From Anaspis maculata (taxonomy: Eukaryota; Arthropoda; Insecta; Coleoptera; Scraptiidae), in contig OX421964.1 in NCBI GenBank assembly GCA_949128115.1, forward strand, positions 33,720,177-33,784,176: DNA of 64,000 nt, read 5' to 3'. Shown here piece by piece: positions 20,963 through 33,303 of this stretch; position 1 is the stretch's first letter; each line of letters starts with the position of its first letter. Under the pieces are notes generated by a model, which made no database searches, had not been told where the DNA came from, and worked only from the letters and a program-made list of their open reading frames with translations. Both the position numbers and the translations under genes were made by a program.

Positions 20963-21846
20963 TGTCTCGGCCCCGTTCATTGAAAACTGCATTCGTGTGC
21001 ACTGAGGGTATGCAACCCAAAATATCCCTGTGTTGTCCAAGTCCTCACCCCTCACCCCCTGTTCGGTGTGCCTGGCACTTGGCTGTCAGGCGCAAGCGTA
21101 AACGAGCTCCAGCACTTTCTTCGGCCGTCTTCGGCATTCTTCGGCTTTCTTTCCGCTCGTGCCTTTGCCGCTTCGTTCGAAGCGGTGTCGATCTCCGTAC
21201 GTCGAGCGGGAAGCCACGCCGTCTTTTTTTTTGGTCATCGTTCTCGCGGCCATCTTGTCGTGCCATCGGCGTACATTCGTACTCGACCAGAAGCCCATCC
21301 AAGGCCCATCGCGTCCGATAGTGACTCCTGGAGGATCTCTGCAGCATCTCCAAGTCCAGAAAGCGGCAGTTTTCACCGCTTTCACCGGGGAGCGGCTTGG
21401 ACCAGCCAGCCGCACACAAAGCTCCAGTTTCGGACGGGATCGAGTCGTTCGTCCGCCATTTTGGTGACGAACACGGGCACTCGTGCATTTCAAAAGGAAA
21501 TCCACCACCAGAACGGCCATCCACCACGACGCCGCCTTCGGACTCCGCCAGGACGACGCCGCCACCGAATAAGATCCCGACGCCACTCGGCGCCGGCGAA
21601 TCTGCCCCCGATCAGAACCACTCGGATTTTTCATTTCATTTAATTCACATTGTTTTTTTGTTTTTTTTTTTTATTGTTTTGTAATTCTGTCTGTTTGTGT
21701 TTTTTTCTTTGTTTTGCATTAAAGTTTTTGATTGTTGTTGTGAATTTTATTTCTGACTGTCGCTTGCTGCTTTCCTAATCCAAGAGTTATTGTTTTAATG
21801 CAGCCTTCATCGGAAGGCTGCCGTCTTTATGTGTACCGCGCTAACA
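20963..21846 (+). repeat. 3' LTR of the BEL/Pao element
   Basis: 884 bp at a constant offset of 6451 from the 5' LTR. No difference was found by eye. ATTAAA at 21718-21723 is the candidate poly(A) signal for the genomic RNA. Confidence 0.96.
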
Positions 21847-22330
21847 GACACAAAATAAATGAAATGGACATGTAGGATATTTGTAGCACGGTGACAAGGC
21901 AAAGACTATCGTGCGTGTTAAAAAAATAGCTCACAAGGAAATCACACACCTGCAAGGGTGTGTAGCAAAACATGTGCAAAGAACAGTATGAAAGGCTTAG
22001 AAGTGACTTCACACTCAACAGGTTCGAGATAGGACTAGCATATACACAAGTTAGTAATAATACAGCAAAAATTAATATATTCACCTACAGAAATGCACAA
22101 AGGGAACAAACACATGGCCTCTTCAAGAAGCTGACCGCATCTGCCTTCCCTTTCGTTAAGCATCTAGCGAACACCGCCGGCAAAGTCAAAAACTCCCTCC
22201 ACCCCGTACTACTCCGTGAACCGCCGAGCTGAGACATGTGTTTCTCCCCCAAATATGTGCTTTCCGCCTTTCATAATTTGAACCCCAAAATGCATCAGGA
22301 GAATTTGAAACTATTGCGCATTCAACAGAT
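21847..22330 (+). repeat. Dispersed repeat copy B, 3' part (starts with BEL target duplication GACAC)
   Basis: After the GACAC duplication (21847-21851) the host repeat resumes. ACTATCGTGCGTGTTAAA, ATAGCTCACAA, CTCAACAGGTTCGAGATAGG and TATACACAAGT match 9360-9530. GGAGAATTTGAAACTATTGCGCA matches about 9777-9800. The part in between is much diverged. Confidence 0.65.
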
Positions 22331-22430
22331 TTTTAAAATAACCCAGAATCACACAATAGAACGTTCAGTTTGTATGCAAGGCGGGTAATTATTTCTTCTC
22401 TTCATAGGTTCTTAAATTGGAATGTCGTTA

Positions 22431-22465
<35 letters not shown>

Positions 22466-22889
22466 CGCCCTTCCAAAAACACAGGGGAGGTGGCTTTATC
22501 TTTATGCAAAAGTGAACTAAGTGATGAACTGTCAGATTTTTATTGGATTTACTTGTGTGGATAATTCCACAACTGGCTGTGAAGCCCACCGCATGTACGG
22601 GTCGAAAATTCGCGGAGGAAAAATCAATAAGAGTATTGGGAATTGAGCGTGCGGTATTCAAATACACCACATGGTTAAAAGATGTCGCTAGCGATGTACT
22701 TTACACGTACAAAGTTCGAGAGGTAGTATACAACGGTTTATCGTCGCGAGAGACCGAGGAAAGCCTAAGTGCGTCATTTGCCTTCGAAGAGATTGTATAA
22801 TTTCATATCCATGAGGTTGGAACCATTTACACAGAACGCTGCCTATTGGAAAAGGAACCTGCATCGAGCCCTCGTAATCCGTCGTCGAT
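22331..22889. other. Unassigned stretch with a 33-bp poly(A) run
   Basis: A33 at 22432-22464 follows AATGTCGTTAC. It may be the tail of an old retroposed sequence, but no body is recognised upstream. A plus-strand frame at 22543-22800 (85 codons) matches nothing I know and is probably chance. Confidence 0.4.
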
Positions 22890-23083
22890 AAGGCTCTATC
22901 GGCTGTGTAGGTTCCCCCTTGCACCAAGTGGGCCTGACGACCTATCGGTTGAGTAGGTGCCCTCTTTAACCAAATGGGCGTGACCATCAATGGGATGTGT
23001 AGGTGCCCCCTTTAAACAAGTGGGGCTGACCACCAATAGTATGTGTAGGTGCCCCCTTCAAACAAGTGAGCCTGACCGCCTTC
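22890..23083. repeat. 46-bp minisatellite, about 4.2 units
   Basis: Units start at 22890, 22936, 22982 and 23028, with a partial unit at 23074. The consensus core is GTAGGTGCCCCCTTTAAACAAGTGGG with CTGACC between cores. The period is exactly 46 bp, with several substitutions per unit that increase towards the 5' side. Confidence 0.85.
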
Positions 23084-26000
23084 AGTTTAGCTTGAGTTCA
23101 AAAATCGGATGCTTGTGATTGACAAACGCTACCTCAAGGTGGAAAAGGAGCGCTCTTGTGAGGAGGGGCGGAAAGCCCACGATTGAGATTTGCAATGTTC
23201 TAGAAAGCCACGGTCGACACGGGGGTAGACTTCAACTTCACATTAGGTGGTACCAGGGTACCAGCAGTCCAGGGGTTGGGACTGGAACTTAGACGGAGCT
23301 TTTGGGCGATTTTTCTGAATACGCGGTGCTAAATGTTAAGAATTGCTATACGAACAATAATTGGGAATAACTAAAATTGCGCTTGTTAAAACCCGGATAC
23401 GGACCCTTTCCGTAAAGTCGCAATTGTTAGTAATTATCGGTTTAAGACAGCGACCCCCCCACCTTTCCTTGAAACTAATGACTTTGTTCTAGCGTGCAAC
23501 TGCAGTTATTGAGATTTCCATGTTTGTTGGATTATTACGTACAAGAGAATTATTATTATTGACGAATGTTATGAAGAGGAATTTCACCTAGAGGGACGTC
23601 CGGTTCGATATCGCGTAACCAATTAATTTGTTGCAGTATTCACCTGAAGTTGATAGAGATTGTTTACCCGGGAGACGGAAAATCTATTAGAAGCTGTTCG
23701 TATAATTCCCTGAACACTCGACGACGCGACGATTCAATAGATTTTTACCTAAAATAAATTGTTACGGCTCAATAGTTGGTTAGCGATCTGATATTTATTT
23801 ATAGGGAAAAATAGTTTTTTGGAAGGGTAAAATTGGGTTTGGCATTTCCGGCTATAGACACTCGCGGTCGCGATATTCTTCTAAGCTTCAAGAGCAATTC
23901 AAGGTGAAAATAGGTGCAGTTCTCCACAAAGGCACGGGCCATATCCAATCTCTTCCAAAACGAGCGAAATATTACCATAGCCTAAAAAGAGCAATGCAAA
24001 AAGAATAGTCCAGATATAAGAGAAGCAGCCTCTGAAAAGAGATTCATAATAGGAGCCCCGCACACACCGGCCCATAAACTTAGATTGTAGGGAACAGGGG
24101 AGACCACAGGAAACAGATAGAGAGAGATGTTTCCACCGCTCGCAAAAGTCACTCACTCCTTTTTGGTATCTAGACGCTGGGCCTAACCCTAACATAACCT
24201 ATAACACTAACTTAAATGTTGAATCTGATGAAGCCACGATGAGAATTTCGAACCACGCTCCCCAAACAAGGTTTAAATGTTGGTCAAGGTATAGAATCAA
24301 GTGTTCATCGGAGTATTGATGTGTGACGGCTTTGAAATAATTATTAGGGGAACTCATCTCTTAGGGAACACTATAAAACTCATCTTAGTTACCAGCGTTG
24401 AGGTAGGGTCAGGTATAGGAACGAGCCTTTATTTAGATCCTTTGACATGTAAATAGAAGTCAATACAATGATTTTATGTTACAACTAATTTTTGTGTCTT
24501 ACTGCGTTCAAACTAGAGGTTAATTCGATCTCAACACGCCCAGGATCTCTATACTCAAACCACAAGAAGGAAGCACAGAAGGATGGTGTTCTGATACAAG
24601 ACGCTCACCGGCCAAAGCAGTCCCAAGGACGGGAAAAGTGGTTTAATTCAAATAAGTTGAATTAAATTGTAGTATGTTGGGTTGCCTATCCAGCCAGGCG
24701 TACCAGCCATAGAGTTAGGGGGGCTTCAGCTGTAAGACTTATGATTGATACGCTCACCACAATGACGGTAAACTATGAGGCCGAAAACGACGGTAAAAAT
24801 ACTGTAGAAATTGCTGTTGCGTCACGAGAGTAATGTGCGTCTTACGAGCAATATTGCAGAAGAAGAAGAAGAGAGGAAGAGAGAGAGGGGCTCAACTAGC
24901 TGTTCTATGAGCTTCGGTTCAGCTGTCGAGCAACCGACGAAGTCCAAATGGAACCTCTGGGAAAGTAGCCCGAAGCAAGAAAGTGTTGGCGTATCGTTGG
25001 TGTCAATGGTGACTTAAGGGTGTCCGTCCAATTCTAGGATTCATAACATGAGCAATCGCTCAAGGACAATTCACAATCCGGCAGATTCTTCAAACCAACC
25101 AATAAGCACGACATTTTTCGAAATACTAAATACTTAAAACACAAGATGAACACGATCATTTAACAGAATCAGACATTGAACTGTGCAGTGTTTGTCAATG
25201 AAACTGCTGGTTTATTCAAATTCAACTGACCATACCTCAGTCAGTAACAAAGATATATCGGTGAACCTTGAAAACTTGAGAAAGTAAGGTGCGACAATGT
25301 CAGACAATGTAATTCAATGTTATTGAAGAAGTACAAGTTTGTGTCCTCCATGAGGTCTCCCATGACGCAACATGGCCGCCATAATTTCAGTATGGACCAA
25401 AGGACTTAGCTGCAATGCATTACGGTACCTAATCACGAAACACAGGTGATCCGCGTGTGATGTACGCCGACGACACGATGCTTCAAGTGCGAGGGCAACA
25501 AACAGTAACTTCCCGAGTAACTCAATTAGGATCGCGACGACCCTCGCGTCTTCGTCTCTTGCAGGCAGGCCTCTGCAGGTTTCCACGCGAGAGCATTGTA
25601 TGCTAATTGCCCCCTTGGCCAGGACCTCTTCGCTGTGTGCGCGCGAGCCAAACGAGGGGCGAACGAGGGCCCCGGAGGACCGCGTCCGACTCCATGCTGC
25701 GGTCCGCACCATTATCCTCCCGGACTCGGTGCTCCGTTAACTTAACAACCTGGGATGTGTTACGTAGGATACGGCTAATTACATTATCTCACTGGGCTAC
25801 AACCAAACTCGGTCCTTCCAAATTGTAAATTTATACATCCCGGGATTTCCTCTTCACTCCGATGCACTTAATGTTCATACCTACCACCTACTACTACTAC
25901 TACTACTACTACTGCTACTGCTGCTACCACCAACTTTCGCTAATAATCCAAATCGCCCCGGCATAAATCCGAATTTGTGCGACGCCCGCACAATGGCGGC

Positions 26001-28347
26001 AATTTCCCGCTCGCGCGGTCCCACAACGCGGCGACAATAACGCCGGCGTTCAATGGTACCATTAATAGTGTCATATGGGAGGTATTCGCACTCTGGCTGA
26101 ATCATTACAATAAACTTCATATTTCATAGGTATGTGTGAACTGCAGTACCAAGAGCTCAGATGCATCTTGCATTTTGCCTATTCAGAACTCACAGATTGA
26201 GGAAAATTCGATACTAGAACAGTAGAACATAGCCAGAGCTATATGGAAAAATAGTTGACGCTGCATCATACTGATGGGCCTCGTTAGGAAGTCTTTCTGC
26301 GCCCGCGTTCGCCATGTTGCTGCGAGTTCCGGGTGCGGAGTTGCTAATGATGCCTGTGCGTCATCACACACCGTGACAGTGTTTTGTCGTCTGGTAATGA
26401 CTCGGTAATGGTTGTAAGAGCTCGCAGCCGCCTGGATTTTACACTTGTGAAATACATTATTATGATTATGAGCCCCGCTTTGTTATTTGCACGAGTCCTT
26501 TAGAGCGAATTGGCTAGAACTTGGAGAAGCAGCCAGGGAGCCAAGCCGAGGCGTGTACACCAAGAAGGAGAAAAGACGAATTGATGCATTCACAGGACCC
26601 TGTGTGTGCGGGAGCCGGTAAGTGTATGTGTGTGTGTGTCGTCGGTTCTCGTTCCTCTCTCGTCGTCTTCGCCGCCGTACAATGGAACGACGACTACTGC
26701 GACGACAACGACGACGTCTCTCCTCTTGCGTCGCCGCCGCCGCCGCCGTTTTTGTTCATTTAAGTTTCATATTTAGATGTTATGAAGAAGAAAGAGCGAT
26801 TCAATGGAGTTTGGTTTCATTGTTTTCCACTCATTGTCATTTTCGTCCCACTTGGCACCAGAATGTCTAATAAAGCGAAACTCGAGCTAAATGGGACGCG
26901 CGCGCGGGCACACAGCCACGGCCTCTTTGTTAATTTATTCCGATGATGAGCTTGCGGCTTTCAAACGTACTTGTAATTGCGCTATAAACGTCCCTCCGGC
27001 TTATTTATTAATATAGACAGAGCGCGCAGACCACGCAAAAAATTGATTTCCGGGTATATCTTTACGGTCTACAGTGAACTCTTTGGCTTTCGAACAAAGG
27101 GCATATCGTATGAGGTGTCGTTCACCTGATGGCGACTCCGAGGAGTAAGTCGTCTACATGAAACTTGAATTTCTGACCTAGGAACAAATGCAACGGAATC
27201 GCGCGGCCATTGATTTTTCCATGAAACGAGACAAATGCAAAGATCTCATTCACTTCGCGCCTTTTACTTTCGATGCGGCGAACGGGCACGGTCGATGGCT
27301 TCTGGAGAGCATGCGAGATGAAAGGCAGCGTCCGAGAAGAAGATGTGCCCATCCAAAGCGTCTAACTTTGACCGCTCAAATTATAGGGCAAGCCAAGACC
27401 TCATACCATGACCTGGCAATGGCAAACTACCCCTCAAGGACAACATGGAAGCTTCGCAAATGACGGACGTCCAATTGACTTCGGTATATTAGCAATATAA
27501 TTAGGTCACAATCTACGGTATAGGTACAAACTTAGCTCAACAACTTCGTTCAGGCTCAAGGCTAGGGAAGGGAGGGGGGTAAGTAAAGAAGAAGTTTCAT
27601 GACACTACGGTAAGTTCAATGGCTAACTCGTCAAAACAAAAGCTTCCTCACAGCTCACTTCGCCCTCAGGACCCCGAAAACACAGGAGTTCAGGCGGGCA
27701 GAGTCACGTAAGGCTATCACGCTTCGCCCTGGACAGTGTTTGATCAGGCCTGATTTATCTGGGAGTGGAATAGATACACTTGTGATTGTGAAGCGTTGGC
27801 CAGTTGCCGGCATTCACTCCAAGGCCAGGAAATTCTCCATTCAATCAACTCTGCTGTCCATAAAAATCGCATTGAAGCGTCAGTAAAAACCGCTGTTACC
27901 ACGCACACAAGAAGAGAGTTACTGTAGGCAACCAGATATACACTTGGCCTGCTATAGGCGATGTGCGTATTTTGAATTTCGCGCTCGTCTGCGATACCTG
28001 GCGGCGGACCGTGGAAGAGTATAAGAAAAGCAATCTGGCCGTAGTTCGTGTTTGTTGTGGTGTTTCTTCATTTTTGTGTGTTCCCAACGTTCGGAATTAT
28101 AGATATCACAATATATTTCGGTTTTTCGTCGATATCCATGAACGAAAACCTCTATACCAAGGAAAATGAAGAAAAAGACCATCAACTAAAACAAGCCGGT
28201 CATGTCCAGAACGTGATGGAACGGGCGGGTAGGGGTTATCACCGCGAAAGTGATACGCCAGACGTCCGTAAATTTACCCCCTTACGATGTGTCAATTTCA
28301 GTAAGTTAAAGTTACAAACATACACATAATACCCATCCTAACTACAT
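23084..28347. other. Mostly single-copy non-coding DNA with simple repeats
   Basis: No gene or known element is recognised over 5.2 kb. Simple repeats are (CTA)n at about 25888-25928, (GT)n near 26626-26640, and GAC/GCC triplet-rich runs at 26688-26756. The parts at about 25550-26060 and 26500-26760 are more G+C rich than the rest. Frames of up to 130 codons (for example 25320-25712, minus) overlap frames on the other strand and show no domain. A host regulatory or untranslated role is possible but not shown. Confidence 0.4.
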
Positions 28348-28378
<31 letters not shown>

Positions 28379-29560
28379 TTTATTTGTTTAGACCCTTGGG
28401 GTATACAAAGTAACGTAAAAAATAAAATAAATAGGCAGGTACACAATCTTCTTCAGAAATTAACTTAAAAATTAGGTAAATACAATGATAATAATTGATA
28501 AAAGTAACTAAATATTATGTACTCAATTAACAAAAATAAAGTAGGGACAAAACAATGGAGGTGTGCCAAAAATTATGTCCAACCGCAGGAGCCACAGAAT
28601 AAGAGGCCCAGCAAGATCCATCGAGCATTATTCCTCAATCAGAGACAGGAACTTCTCGACTGCCGAGAAAAAGTGAAAAATATTGATGAGCTTTTCAATG
28701 CAAATATTGGCGAACAAAAAGTGAAATTCCTCGCGCGTAGCTTGAAGACTTATATGACCGACCAGCCAGCGATTCCTCGATCTTGTAAAAATAGGACAGT
28801 TACAAACCAAATGGTAGAGGTCATAGACTTCGTCGGTGTTGCAAATAGAACAGGTTTTGCCCTGATCAAATACAAATTTGGTCCCATTAACATAAAGCCT
28901 TAATTTCCTATGAAACCCCAACCGGATTTGCGCAATCAGCCTGATCTTTCTTATAGAAACATTCTGCGTAAGATACCCACTGTAGCCAAGTGAGTGTTCT
29001 GAGCTGTCACTGCTGAGTATCTCCCTGTAGATGTTACTGTAGTGCGACTCAGATGAGATTTCTAGATCGGCTGCCATCATGACCCGTCTGCAATCGTCCA
29101 AAATTGACTCTAGATTCTCCTCAACAAAAAGAAAGCCGTGGTCGAGTAAGTACGACAGATTATGTTTTGTAAGTAGAACTTTCACTTGAGTAACCCAATT
29201 GTACTTGATGTTACAGGTTGCGGTTGCAGCGTCTAGTTGTTGCAGTCTTTTAAAACAAATCCTTGGTAACCTACTGTCGGGCATTTTCAACAATTTACAC
29301 CACCACCCTAAAGTTTTTCTCATCACGTCCAGTTCTAGTTTTGCCAAACCAGTCTCGCATCTTATGTAACAGTTTGGAGTTGAAGACTGTAAGTGAAGAA
29401 TTGATTTGACAAACTTCACCTGGGTTCTCCAAGGCTATCTACGTATTGAAGGGACCAAACTTCTGCAGCATACAATAATGTGGAAACAACCAGAGACCGA
29501 AACAGCTTTATTTTGGTTTGCCAGGAATCCGATTTTCCAGCCATCAAAATCTTTAGAACG
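28348..29560 (-). mobile_element. 5'-truncated LINE with (TACA)n tail
   Basis: Minus-strand translation from about 29560 gives FRSLVVSTLLYAAEVW, the end of an RT domain, then a frameshift near 29420. The open 263-codon C-terminal region follows. The 3' untranslated part ends in a (TACA)n tail at 28349-28377, typical of retroposed LINE ends. The family differs from the LINE at 4850-7800. Confidence 0.85.
28628..29419 (-). pseudogene. LINE ORF2 C-terminal domain with CCHC-type zinc finger
   Basis: 263 open codons. The first ~60 residues (LHLQSSTPNC, WWCKLLKMPDSRLPRICF) match the post-RT region shared by many arthropod LINEs. Near the end, CSICNTDEVYDLYHLVCNC has the CX2CX~8HX3-4C zinc finger found at the C-terminus of such ORF2 proteins. 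The RT domain upstream is out of frame and truncated, so the remnant cannot function alone, although this part of the frame is surprisingly intact. Confidence 0.8.
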
Positions 29561-31227
29561 CTACATTATGCTACAGGGCCCAGGGCCAGGATTTCAGTGG
29601 TAGTTTAAAACTTAGGTTATGTGACACAATAGTGCAGTAAAGAATTCAGGGTTGGAAGTAGTTATTTTGGACGTTGAACTACCTTATTCACTACATGTAG
29701 TTTTTGTATTATTTCCATGAGGGTAAAAACTACATAAACTACATGCATAAACGACAACGTAAGTAATGATGTGCGCATGCTCTATGGCGCGAAATTTGAA
29801 AATGTGTTGTTTTTGAATAATTTGAATTTGTCATGCTCAAATAGAGTACACCTATTTTTGATGATTTTTATGGGTATAACTTCTTGTGGACACAACACAC
29901 AAAATCCATATACCTACAATTTTAAACTCAGAATCGCAAACGGCCAACGGCAAAAAGCACGCGATGTAAAGAAAACGTCATTTTGACAGCCCCCCACCTC
30001 AAACACCTACATTTGACACTGATGACAGTTGAAACTCATTTACAACATAAACTACATCAACTACATGTAATTAATGTAATCTTTGTAGTTAATGTAAACG
30101 ATGTAGTTAATTAAATAAAACTAGACATTTCCGAACCCTTGAAAGGTATCTTCAAAACTGAAATACAGAAACAGACATAACCTTTAATATTACACTTCAT
30201 CTTCAGTGAAATTTTGTAAGCCAAAAGGTTTTGAAGATGCAAATTTCTCACCGCTTTCTTCTTATACTGTTTATCCAGATCTCCTTTGGCTCCTTTTCAT
30301 ACCACCTGTTGGGAAAATTGTAGAATTTGACACTGGCGCCGGTGTTATAATATGCATTGTGGCATGCAACCACACAGCAGTTTGTTTTTGAGTCGTTGGC
30401 AACTCATTATTCCGTAAGAGAAGAGAAAATAGCTCTTGACCAGAATACAACCTCTCAACTGAATAGAAATAAATGAAAATGTTGAACTAACGAATGGGAA
30501 GGAATGCTTTGTTTTCCTGACAAATCTTCACCGAGCCGCGGCAGATGGCGCTTCCGACATATGCGCAGACCTCGTATATGTGGGCACGACGGAGACAGCT
30601 CCCGAAGTCGTAGTTGATAGACTTGAAAGAAACTGTCGAGAGGAGGAGAGAGGGAGTTCGCTGAAGAGATAAAAATGACTGCACGAGGAAGTCCTGAAAA
30701 AAGAGGTAAAGAAGAGTAAATCTTGAGTGTATACAGGCTTTTTACCGAGAAAAAGACGAGAAAGAAGAGTTTCGTGTTCCTGCGGCACCCAAAAGGACCT
30801 TCGGACCGATCCCACTTCCCGAAAACTCTAGGTAAACACCATAATCTAAATTTGTCAATTGCAAAAGAATGGAAGACTGAGCTAAAATTGGCGTTACGGA
30901 ATTTCAGTTTTAGAATAAACGCAAAAAGAAAAATTTGTACAAATGCACAGTAGAAACAAGTAACTTCAGGTTAGGCTTTATCGCTTTGATTCGAGCTCGG
31001 GGAGGGAGTGTCGCGGGCATGTTTTGGGGAGACGAAGGCACCGAAACATCGCCCAGTGCTGCGTTCAGTTCCAGGGGGCTCTCTTCCAGTGGCGCCGCAC
31101 TTCCATTGGCGTAGCAAGACATTGTTTTTTTTTCCACTGAGCAAAGGAGAGGGTTCATTGGAGACGAATGAAATCAGGATAAAGAAAAAATTCTAGACGG
31201 GGCTGGCCGACCAGGGGTACCAGTGAT
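29561..31227. other. Unassigned A+T-rich stretch
   Basis: No gene or element is recognised. Repeated words built on AACTACAT / ATGTAGTT occur at 29680-29745 and 30040-30110, including the palindrome ACTACATGTAGT at about 29692. A short local inverted repeat or decayed element is possible. The open frames at 30487-30815 on the minus strand overlap each other and have no recognised domain. Confidence 0.35.
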
Positions 31228-33303
31228 CTACAAGATGCACTTTATGCCCTAGTTCACCTATTGTGTGTGAAATTCACGTGAAATAGAGTGACTTTCACCC
31301 GTTGGTTGTTGTGTTTATTTTACGTATCTTCATTTCATGGAGTATTTGATTCGATTTATTCATTTATTGACTGTGTATGGATGCTTGCGATTGGTTCGAG
31401 TTGTTTGCATTACTTCCGGCCGGTAGCCATGATGAATTCTGGGCTGGCCGCTTCGGTTAAGCTGACTCAGTAGAAGGTGAAGGTTCTAGATATACTACTC
31501 CAACTGGCGTTAGAGCTAGATGTTGATGCTTTCGTTCTCCACTTCCATAGTAAGTACTGGACATTACCCATGTTTTCGCTTTTGTTGGTCTTGCAAGAGC
31601 ATTCCCATGAACTGTCCGTTAGGGTGTTTTTTTGAGGGCCCTCTTTCCAGCATTTATAATGATGTTATGTTATGATCATGTTGTTTCTTATCGATTTATT
31701 GTTTCGTGACCACGAAACACCTACATATTTCATACCTACATTGTGCATTATTTCTTCTTCTACTGTGTGTCTGAAAATTTTTTGCCATCTTCGTTGGGAT
31801 GCTAGGCATAGCGGTTAAACTACCCTAGATCCAGATCAGCCGACCAAAATCATGAAGGAAAAGGTTGAGCATTTTTTTCTTTTTTGCATGTCAAACGCCT
31901 CTGGCGGGCCCCTTCGCTTCTGTCTCTCTTGATTTCGTGAGTGGAGTGGGGTGCGAATGGTCACAGTACTTTGGGAGAAATCTGTCTTCGGAAAAGCGGA
32001 ATGTTTGTATGCTCCAAAAGACGGCGATATAATCGCTGAGCAAGAGGCGTCGAATAGAATATGGTACGGTGCTGCCACTGCACAGGTGGCTGCAAAATGT
32101 TAGTACTGTGACCGATCGCACCTCACCCCATTCACGAAATTGAATGAGACAGAAACGAAAGGGTCCGCCAGAGGCGTTTGACATGCACAAATGAAAATTA
32201 TACTTCACCTTTCCCTTTACTCAATGTTCTTGGCCGGCTGATCTGGATCTAGGGTAGTCCCACCGCTATGCGTAGCATCTCAAGGTCGTATCCTAGGTAA
32301 AAGCAGTCTCGAAGGAGGAAGTCAGGCGGAAGTAGGAGAATGAAACACACACTCTCGACTAACATTTTTTTTTTCAGAAAGAATAAACAATAAAGTAAAG
32401 TTCAATTGTAGCTAATTAAAATTTGAAACAAAATAGATTCGCATGGGTCAAAATCAAATTACAAATAAATCTTTTTCATTTCTTTTTTTTTTACAACATG
32501 AAATAATGTATGAGTCGGTGTAAGTCAAGCAGAATTGGAGTAAAGTTTCACAAATTCCAAGATTCCGTCAGGTGAGATTTTCCCTAATTACAAAGCTCAA
32601 CCCCCCCCTCCTTTGTATCGCGTTTGCGTTTGGACAGAGAGCGACGCGACAATGTGTAAAGAGAGACAGGAGATATCTGGAACAAACTAAATCAGTGTCG
32701 TTGGTGTACCTAGAGGAGAACACACTCTAACCCACGGCTCTTTCTTTGGCGGGGACACGAAGTAGAAGAAGTCATGCACAATAAATTTAAATGGCACAGG
32801 AAACAATAAATAACTGATAAACAATAACTTAACTTGATCCTAAACCTTGGGAAGAGAACCCCAAATTTCACCCCTAACAAACAGTTTATGGGAAAGCTCT
32901 TGTAAGGCCAACAAAAGCAGAAAAACATGAGGAATGTCAACCACTTGCTATGCCAGAAGAGAACGAGTGTATCACCATCGGGCCCTAACGTCAGTCAAGT
33001 GCGGGTCATCTTGGGCCTTCACCGCATACTGAGCTTGCTTGACGGGACCAGCTAGCAAAACATGCCTCGTGGCTACTGGCTGGACGTAATACAACTCAAC
33101 TCGAAACAAACACAAGTATACTAGTGTCGCAAAAAAGAGCCCATTTACACTCAATAAATGAGTAAAATAAAACTCATACACTCCCTGAAATGAAGAGATG
33201 TAGAGGAAGAAGAACAACGAGTAAAAGTCACCCTGTCCCAACACAAATCTCACACACAATGAGTGACTAGGACATGAATTCATGTATTATGTCTTGTAGA
33301 TCC
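31228..33303. mobile_element. ~2.1-kb element with long (~0.55 kb) imperfect inverted repeats
   Basis: Sequence from 31228 (GATCTACAAGA ... CTATTGTGTGTGAA ... ATTTATTGACTG ... CCAGTAGCC-like) to about 31790 reappears inverted from 33303 back to about 32730. Landmarks shared are CTTCATTTCA(T/G)GGAGT, TTTATTGA, TTTTGTTGG and TTGTGCAT with a C/T-rich run after it. Identity is moderate and indels are frequent. The space between holds a separate MITE (31794-32283) and about 450 bp of A+T-rich sequence. No transposase is seen. It may be a foldback element or an inverted pair of some other repeat. Confidence 0.65.
31794..32283. mobile_element. 490-bp MITE with ~55-bp or longer inverted ends
   Basis: The left end, TTGGGATGCTAGGCATAGCGG, pairs with the right end, CCGCTATGCGTAGCATCTCAA. 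Complementarity continues through CTACCCTAGATCCAGATCAGCCG and GTCAAACGCCTCTGGCGG. A target duplication is not obvious. The interior is non-coding. Confidence 0.8.

Larger units (their letters stand above)
14512..21846 (+). mobile_element. Full-length BEL/Pao LTR retrotransposon
   Basis: A 7335-bp element with two 884-bp LTRs that begin TGTCTCGG and end TAACA, a 5-bp GACAC target duplication, a tRNA primer-binding site, one open gag-pol frame of 1732 codons and a purine tract before the 3' LTR. Domain order is gag, zinc fingers, protease, RT, RNase H, integrase, as in BEL/Pao. There is no env-like frame after pol: only ~120 bp lie between the stop and the 3' LTR. The LTRs look identical over their whole length and no stop or frameshift interrupts the frame, so insertion is recent and the copy may be mobile. 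It sits in the sense orientation inside an older dispersed repeat. Confidence 0.97.

Noticed and set aside
25320..25712. 130-codon minus-strand frame as a gene
   Set aside because: No domain or supporting context, and an overlapping frame on the other strand; G+C-rich sequence gives such frames by chance.
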